Positions 1 to 4,869 of a DNA stretch of 5,152 bases are shown here, piece after piece (positions within the stretch are counted from its first letter, which is position 1; each line of letters starts with the position of its first letter). Origin of the DNA: Nitrospiria bacterium. Its GTDB lineage: Bacteria > Nitrospirota > Nitrospiria > Nitrospirales > UBA8639. Where the stretch lies: the NCBI GenBank assembly GCA_030430725.1, contig JAUIKP010000279.1, positions 1 to 5,152 on the forward strand. Reading direction: 5' to 3'. A program made the translations under genes and the position numbers. Under the pieces are notes generated by a model. It was not told where the DNA came from and made no database searches. It was given only the letters and a program-made list of their open reading frames with translations.

Positions 1-865
1 CGAGCATACGAAGATGAAGTTTGTTTCGATGAAATAAATCCCATTTAAAAAGTTCCATATAACCGCGACTGGGATTCTCAGTGTTGAAATTTCCAATCAC
101 TATTTTTCCTTTTGGTTTGAGAAAAGTAAAGAACTTTTTTAAAGTACGCTTGAAGATATTGTCATTGAAATAATCAAATAACCCGGCCGACCAAATGAGG
201 TGGTAAGATTTAGTTGGTGAAAAACGAAACACATTTTTGTGCGTAAATTGAATATGAGAAAAAAAGTCACGGCATAGATGCTTGGCATAGTTAATGGCAT
301 TTGCGTCCTGATCAACGCAATCAATCTCGAGTTTGGATGTCCCAAGAAACTTGAGAGCTTCATACATGTCCCGTCCAGGACCGGAGGCTAAGTTGAGAAC
401 CTGGCTCGTTGACGGGGTTTCCATTTTGGTTCTCCATAATTGGTCAAGGAAAAATGATAATCGGTTTCGGACTGCCTTGGGTGCTTTTTGGGTATGAAAA
501 AACTCGTCCCACTTCGATAAATGCGGGTCCGAAGATATATCGTAATTGTATATTTTTTCAATAATTTGATAATCGCCTGCATATCCTAGTGGTTTATGGT
601 ATGCCCAACCCTGAATGGTTGCGGGCGAAAGGGCTTCTCCAAAGGCCGCTCGAATCAACCCTAATTGATCAGGGGAAAAGATCTTGTGTATATTTTCTCG
701 GGAAAACTGTTGAAGGAGAGTATTTAGCAAAGGATAGTCTGTTCGGTCGGGTCCTCCTTTTTTGGAGAATCCGGTAATGAGTTCAGCCGTGTTTTGGACA
801 AATTGTTGAACTTCTGTGGCTCCACTTGGATAAAATTGGGAAAGTGGGATAGTGTGTGGGAGCAT
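1..865 (-). CDS. Class I SAM-dependent methyltransferase, PhcB-like (3' end beyond window)
   Basis: An uninterrupted minus-strand frame runs from an ATG at 865 to the left edge, giving 288 residues without a stop; the C-terminus lies outside the window. The Rossmann fold begins at about residue 155: motif I is LNLASGPGRD (157-166), the acidic SAM-ribose loop is IDCVDQD (181-187), and a later strand reads LIWSAGLFDYF (223-233). Further on come KPKGKIVIGNF (250-260) and NPSRGYME (264-271). The N-terminal helical part carries KPLGYAGDYQ (91-100). The GYAGDY, GLFDY and GNF..NPSRGYME blocks are, from memory, typical of methyltransferases annotated as extracellular-factor 3-hydroxypalmitic acid methyl ester synthases (PhcB of Ralstonia). 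The methyltransferase fold is clear; the substrate is not, and many bacteria use relatives of this family in unknown roles. It is probably cytoplasmic, with no signal peptide or membrane segment. The start is fixed by a strong ribosome binding site six bases upstream. Confidence 0.85.
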   Translation of the reverse strand, partial: MLPHTIPLSQFYPSGATEVQQFVQNTAELITGFSKKGGPDRTDYPLLNTLLQQFSRENIHKIFSPDQLGLIRAAFGEALSPATIQGWAYHKPLGYAGDYQIIEKIYNYDISSDPHLSKWDEFFHTQKAPKAVRNRLSFFLDQLWRTKMETPSTSQVLNLASGPGRDMYEALKFLGTSKLEIDCVDQDANAINYAKHLCRDFFSHIQFTHKNVFRFSPTKSYHLIWSAGLFDYFNDNIFKRTLKKFFTFLKPKGKIVIGNFNTENPSRGYMELFKWDLFHRNKLHLRML

Positions 866-871
866 AAGAAA

Positions 872-877
872 CCTCCT
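872..877 (-). promoter_or_regulatory. Shine-Dalgarno site of the methyltransferase gene
   Basis: Read on the minus strand this is a perfect AGGAGG, six bases (TTTCTT) before the ATG at 865. It decides the start codon of the leftward methyltransferase gene and suggests efficient translation. It contrasts with the weak or absent sites before the plus-strand mutY and mutT. Confidence 0.85.
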
Positions 878-1000
878 GTTTGTTTGAGAGAAATATAATG
901 TTGAACACTGAGCATATCTCTAAACATCAAAGACGTTAGGGACTGGGATGCACGGAATGAGAATTGGGGAAAAATAAGAACGAAAGAATATCTGAATGTT

Positions 1001-1014
1001 CCCCCGAGAGGGGG
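1001..1014. other. Perfect C5/G5 hairpin with a GAGA tetraloop
   Basis: The sequence reads CCCCCGAGAGGGGG: five G-C pairs closing a GAGA loop, which fits the stable GNRA tetraloop class when transcribed in the plus direction. It is followed by a purine-rich run (CAGGGGAGGGAAAG) rather than a T-tract, so it is not a classical intrinsic terminator in either direction. It could be a 5' leader structure, one arm of a dispersed palindromic repeat, or chance. Confidence 0.45.
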
Positions 1015-1347
1015 CAGGGGAGGGAAAGTTCCTGGTCCGGAATTCGTCCGCATAGTTGGACAAAGACCCGGGATTCCTGAGTAATGACGGGTTAGTGCAG
1101 ATTAAGAGAAATCAAGGGCAATCGTTGATTTTTTGGTATCTTTTATAAAGGCTGGATAATGAAAAGTGGGAGCACATGAAAAGGAATGAAGGGAACCTGA
1201 TTAATGAAATGGGACATTACCCGATCTTAGAACCGTCTGTCTAGAAAAATTTATGTGAGGGAATCCGGTATCATGAAAACTCATGTGTTGGATGATATTC
1301 CATTGCCTGTTCGAAAAAAGTGACATTTTTGTTTAATTTTTTAATTC

Positions 1348-1376
1348 TTGCGTGGCGTAGTAATGAAAAATGTATT
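1348..1376 (+). promoter_or_regulatory. Possible sigma-70-type promoter for mutY-mutT
   Basis: TTGCGT (1348-1353) and TGTATT (1371-1376) are separated by 17 bases and lie about 60 bases before the mutY ATG. Each box departs from consensus, and the surrounding sequence is AT-rich enough to give such matches by chance. This is only the best candidate seen upstream of the operon. Confidence 0.2.
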
Positions 1377-1437
1377 CCAAATGTGGTGACGCTCTGGCCT
1401 GTTTGGGCTCGAATCAAAACTTGAAAAATTCTGGTAG

Positions 1438-2151
1438 ATGGCGAAGATAAAAAAAATTCAGAGTAAAAAAAAATCTAGGCCCCATGCTAAAACTATTCAG
1501 GGCATTCCCAAATCTAAAAAAACCCAATTTCAGAAACGCCTTCTGACATGGTATAGGGAATTCGGTCGGGATCTTCCGTGGAGGAGAACTACCGATCCGT
1601 ATAAGATTCTGGTTTCTGAGGTCATGTTGCAGCAGACACAGGTGGATCGGGTTATTCCTAAATTCCATGAGTTTCTTGGGAAATATCCCACTTTGCAGGA
1701 TCTAGCTGTAGCTCACCCGGATGATATTCGCAGGACGTGGTATCCCCTCGGGTACAATATTCGACCATTCCGTCTTCATGGCATTGCCTGTGAGACGATT
1801 GAGCGTTATGGCGGAACTATTCCCAGTAAGGCAGAAGATCTCCTTTCTCTGAAGGGGATTGGTCGGTATACCGCAGGGGCCATCAGATCATTTGCCTTTA
1901 ATAAAGATGCACCTATTTTAGACACTAACGTGATGCGGGTATTACATCGGATATTTATTGGGAAAGGGGAGGCCAAAAAGCAGAAGACCGAGTTGTGGGT
2001 TCTCTCTGAAACACTTATTCCCAGAGGCAAAGGGTATGATTTTAATCAGGCGTTAATGGATTTTGGGGCCATGATGTGTACGGCCCGAAAGCCCATTTGT
2101 TTATTGTGCCCAATGAAGAGTATTTGCCTCACCGTTTCCTCGGATGAATGA
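1438..2151 (+). CDS. mutY: A/G-specific adenine glycosylase MutY, short form without the C-terminal NUDIX-like domain
   Basis: Base-excision repair enzyme that removes adenine mispaired with 8-oxoguanine or guanine. The 237 residues cover the full catalytic core. A lysine-rich tail (1-30) is followed by LPWR (46-49), the SEVMLQQTQV block with the catalytic Glu at 61 (E37 in E. coli), a helix-hairpin-helix at LKGIGRYTAGAI (138-149), and the catalytic Asp at 162 in LDTNV (D138 in E. coli). A [4Fe-4S] ligand set C-x6-C-x2-C-x5-C occupies Cys214, 221, 224 and 230. The protein stops seven residues after the last Cys, whereas E. coli MutY (350 residues) continues into a MutT-like domain that reads 8-oxoG. 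The usual GLGYY is PLGYN (103-107), keeping the intercalating Tyr. TAG directly precedes the ATG, so no upstream start is possible; the ribosome binding site is weak. The stop overlaps the mutT start. Confidence 0.93.
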   Translation: MAKIKKIQSKKKSRPHAKTIQGIPKSKKTQFQKRLLTWYREFGRDLPWRRTTDPYKILVSEVMLQQTQVDRVIPKFHEFLGKYPTLQDLAVAHPDDIRRTWYPLGYNIRPFRLHGIACETIERYGGTIPSKAEDLLSLKGIGRYTAGAIRSFAFNKDAPILDTNVMRVLHRIFIGKGEAKKQKTELWVLSETLIPRGKGYDFNQALMDFGAMMCTARKPICLLCPMKSICLTVSSDE

Positions 2152-2569
2152 TAAGGATCAGCAGGAGTCGGCGGCTATTGTTGTGGCTGCCGCCATTATC
2201 TGCCAGAAAGATATGGTTCTTTTAGCAAGGAGAAGAACAGGATCTCATCTAGAGGGGCTTTGGGAGTTTCCTGGAGGGAAAAAAGAATTTGGAGAGACTC
2301 TGGAAGAGTGCCTGCGTAGGGAGGTGAGAGAAGAGTTAGGGGTGGAAATTAGTGAGCCTCTTCCGTTCCATGTTCTCCATTATCACTATCCGGAAAAAGT
2401 GGTGGAGTTGAATTTCTTTACCTGTTCCATCACACAGGGCATTCCTCAAGCGCTAGAGTGCGCTGAAATCGCCTGGGTTTTCAGCTATGAATTACATGCC
2501 TATGCTTTTCCTCCCGCAGATATCCCTGTATTACACAAAATTCTTCAATCTGGGTATTCGGACGAATGA
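2144..2569 (+). CDS. mutT: MutT-type NUDIX hydrolase, probable 8-oxo-dGTP diphosphatase
   Basis: Likely hydrolyses 8-oxo-dGTP to the monophosphate plus pyrophosphate, cleaning the nucleotide pool before replication. At 141 residues it is close to E. coli MutT (129). The NUDIX box is complete: Gly45, Glu51, Arg59-Glu60, Glu63-Glu64 and Gly66-Val67 fit G-x5-E-x7-R-E-U-x-E-E-x-G-U. It is preceded by LWEFPGGK (39-46), where E. coli has LEFPGGK. Near the C-terminus FPPADIPVL (122-130) aligns with E. coli FPPANEPVI, so Asp126 sits where Asn119 contacts the 8-oxoguanine base; Asp there is, from memory, common in other MutT proteins. The gene overlaps mutY by eight bases and has no Shine-Dalgarno of its own, which indicates translational coupling. 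A general NUDIX pyrophosphohydrolase is the alternative, but the MutT-like ends and the mutY linkage favour the 8-oxo-dGTP role. Confidence 0.9.
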   Translation: MNDKDQQESAAIVVAAAIICQKDMVLLARRRTGSHLEGLWEFPGGKKEFGETLEECLRREVREELGVEISEPLPFHVLHYHYPEKVVELNFFTCSITQGIPQALECAEIAWVFSYELHAYAFPPADIPVLHKILQSGYSDE

Positions 2570-2590
2570 GTTTTTGGGCTGTCTTGAAGG

Positions 2591-2607
2591 CTTCATGGGG
2601 CATGAAG
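2591..2607 (+). other. Perfect 7-bp hairpin just after mutT
   Basis: CTTCATG (2591-2597), loop GGG, CATGAAG (2601-2607) is a perfect stem beginning 21 bases after the mutT stop codon. It is well placed to mark or stabilise the 3' end of the mutY-mutT transcript. It is followed by ATAGTCCCTCATTT rather than a run of T, so it is not a standard intrinsic terminator. Termination here is an inference. Confidence 0.4.
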
Positions 2608-2826
2608 ATAGTCCCTCATTTCGAGCCAATTCAGGTTGCTCGGCCAGAATGGGCAAAATGAATAGGAATTTAAGTTTGGCCTCCCTCCGAATACGCTGTT
2701 CCCGCGTTTGCCTGGTTAGGATCTAACTCCAAGTGCATCACTTCAGGCCCGAATGGGCTAAGGTGTTGCCAAAAACTCAACATGTTACACACACATGAGT
2801 GTCCTCGAACCTGAGACCCTGAGCAA
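2608..2826. other. Intergenic stretch between the mutY-mutT operon and the IS remnant
   Basis: No gene can be supported here. An open minus-strand frame (2670-2918) has no family-like motifs and runs across the IS end. The stretch contains a small palindrome, GTTAG-GAT-CTAAC, at 2715-2727. It also has two near-identical 15-mers, GGCCAGAATGGGCAA (2642-2656) and GGCCCGAATGGGCTA (2746-2760), which match at 13 of 15 positions. Their origin is unknown; this may be decayed sequence. Confidence 0.4.
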
Positions 2827-2847
2827 TGGGTCCTGATTTTTGGACAG
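2827..2847. repeat. Right terminal inverted repeat of the IS3-family remnant
   Basis: It begins TGGGTCCTGATTTTTGGAC and matches the inverted copy at the other end at 14 of 21 positions. It lies 27 bases beyond the end of the orfB frame, the spacing expected for an IS3 right end. The outermost bases have diverged most, as expected in a dead element. Confidence 0.65.
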
Positions 2848-2874
2848 CTTGATTCGTGAAATCTCTGCCTGTCA

Positions 2875-3664
2875 TTAACCTGCCTTTTTTGCCTCAGATT
2901 GAACAAAAGACCCCGCATCGGGTGTCTGGCGATTTAATGTCTGCTGGCGGCGTTCCGTATTTTAAAACTGACAATAGTGAGTGAGTCCCTTGCGGATTGT
3001 TGTGAGACGGGCATAGGCTTGTCCCTACGCATGCTCGTATTTCACGCGGCGCCATAGGCGCTCGACTAAGGCCTGATCAACGCGCGACTTTTATCATCCC
3101 TGCTGATCTTCACTCCATCGGCTTTGAGCTTCGCCATTACCACCTCCAGGGTGTGGTAGGCACCCTGCATTGCATTGAAGATGGCAGGGGCTCCGTAGCG
3201 CAAGAGAGCTTCATCGAGGGCTTATACGTCGGCGGTGGACTCAAGGGTAGTTCGAGACTTTCCAGGCCAGCCCGGCGTGAATAGCAGTCCATGCTCCTTG
3301 GCAAATTCATGACCCTCTTGGGATATATAACAGGTGTCATTGGCCCAAGCCTGGGGCGGACGCGACAGGTTGTGTTTTTTCAATAAGGAGGGAGAGGTTT
3401 TGTGCCCTAGGCCGACTTACTCGTTACGCGGCTTCGGGAAGACTGCCCGTATCCCCGTCTGCCGCCTCAAGCGTGGTATGCGTTGACGATTGACCAGTTG
3501 CCCTGTTGGCTAGAGGTAGTCACCCAAGCGCCGACTGCCATGGAGCGGTCTTTTGAGATAGAGTTTATCGATTTGTCCCAGGAGTACAACGTCTGTCTTC
3601 GAGGCACCCTTGGACCAAATATCCGTACTCGACATGGTACGGCCAACAGATCACATTGGCGGTG
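2875..3664 (-). pseudogene. IS3-family transposase OrfB (DDE integrase) remnant, many frameshifts and stops
   Basis: Translated piecewise on the minus strand it follows the IS3 OrfB order: HRQCDLLAV; IDKLYLKRPLHGSRRLGDYL, then stop; LVNRQRIPRL; FPKPRNE, then stop; WANDTCYI (first catalytic Asp); MDCYSRR; LAWKVSN; TLESTADV, then stop; ALDEALLRYGAPAIFN; AKLKADGVKISRDDK; VDQALVERLWRRVKYEHA (catalytic Glu), then stop; GQAYARLTTIRKGLTHYCQF, then stop; NTERRQQTLNRQTPDAGSF. The blocks fall in different frames, with shifts near MDCYSRR, after LAWKVSN and before VDQALVERLW. In-frame stops include 3025-3027 and 2962-2964. The usual TDQGSQFTS is AMQGAYHTL, so the second Asp is lost. About the first 25-30 residues are also missing. 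Long dead, no product expected. Confidence 0.88.
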
Positions 3665-3857
3665 AGCCGAGAGCTTTGGCGAACAGTTGTTTCTGCCAGT
3701 TCTGGATCTGATTCGGATGCACGTCAAACTGCTCGGCTAACTCCGCCAGGGTGCGATCTCCTCGCAGGGCGGCCACGGTCACTTTGGCCTTAAACGCCCG
3801 AGAAGGATTGCGTTGAGTCCGTTTTGCCGTCTTCGGCCATTTGTTTGCGGGGAGCAT
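3651..3857 (-). pseudogene. IS3-family OrfA (helix-turn-helix) remnant, C-terminally truncated
   Basis: The 68-codon frame contains a typical IS3 OrfA N-terminus: FKAKVTVAALRGDRTLAELA (22-41) followed by EQFDVHPNQIQNWQKQLF (42-59), the DNA-binding helix-turn-helix that recognises the IS ends. OrfA usually has about 90-100 residues, with a leucine-zipper-like tail; here it stops after KALGSPPM because the frame runs into orfB sequence at about 3665, so the tail and the frameshift window are deleted. The start also appears altered: TGG at residue 7 (AAATGGCCGAAG) would be the family-typical start ATG CCG AAG if one G were removed, so the present ATG at 3857 is probably an accidental upstream codon. 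The frame is open, but a working OrfA is unlikely. Confidence 0.75.
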
Positions 3858-3889
3858 ACCGCAAAGATTTCACGTAGCAGTTGAATTTT

Positions 3890-3910
3890 CTGTCAAATAA
3901 ATGGGGTCCA
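3890..3910. repeat. Left terminal inverted repeat of the IS3-family remnant
   Basis: On the minus strand it begins TGGACCCCATTTATTTGAC, about 33 bases before the orfA start codon. It starts with TG, as IS3-family ends do, and is the better preserved of the two ends. Confidence 0.7.
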
Positions 3911-3959
3911 CCTCTGTCTACCAGCGCAGTCCATCTATTGATGCCGGATCATGATTTTT

Positions 3960-4814
3960 CTACTGAGCGGAGGTGTCTTGAAGACGTCGAATTTCTTCAG
4001 CTTGTTGGTCTACTATTTTTTGAAGATCTCGCAACCGGGAGTTCAGTGAATCTATGGTCATGGGCCCTTCAGTATTTTTGTGAGGGGTTGTCTGGGTGCC
4101 AGGCTGGGTTCGTTGGTTCTCTTTGGTGATTGGGTTGAAATATTCGAGATTTTGATAGTTGATGGCAATCCCATGGGACGTAGAAGGAATTGTCATGAAG
4201 GTTTGGACATCTTCTTTCCCTATGATAGCTTCCTGGTGGGAAAAGACCAAAGAGATTGGCTGGAGTTTTTGGGAGGAATTTTGCATTTTTGGGGATGCCA
4301 CAGGGTAGGGTTTCAAATTTTCCAATGTCAACAGAAGAGCAGATGGAGGAAAAACGGCGAGCATTCCCTGGATCGGAAATTGCTGCTCAATCGTCGGTGG
4401 ACAAGTAAAATGTATAATTTCTTCTGGTGTGACCTGAGCAAATGCCATGGATACATGGGGTGCCAAAAAATCTATTTGAGATGGAGAGAATGCTTGAGCG
4501 GGGTGGTGATTTGAAAGCAGTAATTGTTGAAGGACGCCTTCCTCCTGGCTGATGGTCATGCCATTTAAAGTCTTGGCAATAAGAGATTCAGAAAGAAGTG
4601 CTGGATGCTTTGGAGTCTGCTTCAGAGCGTGAGATGTTTTTAGGGAAATAACGCACTCAGGCCCCTCATAAAGAACCGTTTCTACTTCAGGAGTCCAAGA
4701 GCACTGCAAGTTGAAAATTGCCAGTGTAGCGATAATCAAACATTGTCTGGTGCATTCTAGCCGCTTGAAATAACCTAAATACGGTGTGAATGAATGTGGC
4801 TGTGCTTGAATCAC
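3960..4814 (-). CDS. Uncharacterised putative exported or lipid-anchored protein with C-terminal coiled coil
   Basis: The 284-residue product has a basic leader (KRLECTRQ, 17-24), a hydrophobic stretch CLIIATLAIFNL (25-36) and Cys38. This suggests a signal peptide, possibly a lipoprotein one, although NLQC is a poor lipobox because Gln precedes the Cys. The body has YEGPECVISLKT (49-60), SLIAKTLNGMTI (77-88), FSPSQIDFLAPHVSMAFAQVTPEE (split across 109-132) and MLAVFPPSALLLTLENLKP (151-169). From memory this pattern resembles hypothetical Nitrospira lipoproteins of unknown function; no database check was possible. A Gln/Thr/Pro-rich linker (about 230-250) leads to a heptad-like helix, IDSLNSRLRDLQKIVDQQ (254-271), and a charged end. 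The GTG start is preceded in frame by a TGA, and no ATG alternative exists near the signal sequence; the ribosome binding site is weak. The stop lies 50 bases from the IS end, so the gene appears intact. Function unknown. Confidence 0.72.
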   Translation of the reverse strand: MIQAQPHSFTPYLGYFKRLECTRQCLIIATLAIFNLQCSWTPEVETVLYEGPECVISLKTSHALKQTPKHPALLSESLIAKTLNGMTISQEEGVLQQLLLSNHHPAQAFSPSQIDFLAPHVSMAFAQVTPEEIIHFTCPPTIEQQFPIQGMLAVFPPSALLLTLENLKPYPVASPKMQNSSQKLQPISLVFSHQEAIIGKEDVQTFMTIPSTSHGIAINYQNLEYFNPITKENQRTQPGTQTTPHKNTEGPMTIDSLNSRLRDLQKIVDQQAEEIRRLQDTSAQ

Positions 4815-4869
4815 TTCGCCAGGTGTTCAGGAAACAAGAGCCAGAATTTTTGTGACAGCCAAATGGTGA
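4815..4869 (-). other. Short gap between two minus-strand genes
   Basis: Fifty-five bases separate the stop of the upstream unknown gene from the GTG of the putative exported protein. No terminator hairpin and no clear -35/-10 pair is visible, which fits co-transcription but does not prove it. Confidence 0.4.

Larger units (their letters stand above)
866..1437. other. Divergent intergenic region between the methyltransferase gene and mutY
   Basis: This stretch of 572 bases separates two divergently transcribed genes and should hold both promoters. No convincing gene is visible. On the minus strand an AT-rich box, TATATT (897-892), lies just upstream of the methyltransferase ribosome binding site and could be a -10 element, but no good -35 box is at the right distance. 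A C5-GAGA-G5 hairpin lies at 1001-1014. Two tiny plus-strand reading frames occur: 1176-1244 (22 codons) and 1273-1323 (16 codons, starting MKTHVLDDIP, with GAGGG about 11 bases before its ATG). Neither is recognisable and both could be chance. The last 120 bases are AT-rich and contain a possible mutY promoter. Confidence 0.6.
2827..3910 (-). mobile_element. Degenerate IS3-family insertion sequence
   Basis: About 1.08 kb, shorter than the usual 1.2-1.3 kb for the family, with both ends still recognisable. The left end (3910, minus reading) begins TGGACCCCATTTATTTGAC. The right end (2827, plus reading) begins TGGGTCCTGATTTTTGGAC. Over 21 bases they agree at 14 positions, including GACAG at the inner edge. 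Inside, in transposase order on the minus strand, lie an orfA remnant (helix-turn-helix) and an orfB remnant (DDE integrase). The element cannot be active: orfB has several frameshifts and stops and lacks one catalytic Asp, and material is missing at the orfA/orfB junction. The three bases flanking each end (CAA and CCT) do not match, so no target duplication survives. The interior looks more GC-rich than its neighbours, in keeping with acquisition from elsewhere. The subgroup was not determined. Confidence 0.8.

Noticed and set aside
139..582. Two open minus-strand frames (139-363 and 388-582) inside the methyltransferase gene
   Set aside because: They are out of frame with the continuous methyltransferase frame, which carries the conserved motifs.
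589..777. Plus-strand frame antisense to the methyltransferase
   Set aside because: It is antisense to a clear coding region and shows no protein-like motifs.
724..1053. Open minus-strand frame of 109 codons across the methyltransferase start
   Set aside because: It overlaps the real gene in another frame, has no family-like content and spans the GC hairpin and ribosome binding site.
2487..2726. Plus-strand frame overlapping the 3' end of mutT
   Set aside because: Out of frame with mutT, no ribosome binding site, no recognisable domain.
2815..2840. Stem GACCC/GGGTC followed by CTGATTTTT, resembling an intrinsic terminator
   Set aside because: The stem is only 5 bp with an 8-base loop, and its right arm plus T-run is better explained as the IS right inverted repeat.
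2670..2918. Minus-strand frame of 82 codons between mutT and the IS
   Set aside because: It starts inside the orfB remnant in a different frame and crosses the IS end. Its content shows no conserved pattern.
3137..3340. Minus-strand frame of 67 codons treated as a separate gene
   Set aside because: It contains MDCYSRR, an OrfB block, then drifts out of frame; it is one fragment of the transposase pseudogene.
3467..3727. Minus-strand frame of 86 codons
   Set aside because: It holds HRQCDLL of OrfB but then leaves the transposase frame, so it is part of the pseudogene and not an independent gene.
3935..3962. Palindrome ATCATGAT with a T-run just after the putative exported protein gene
   Set aside because: The T-run lies on the wrong side for minus-strand termination, and the stem is only 4 bp.
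3881..4514. Two plus-strand frames (3881-4129 and 4080-4514)
   Set aside because: They are antisense to the putative exported protein, whose signal-like leader, conserved-looking body and coiled coil make it the better candidate.
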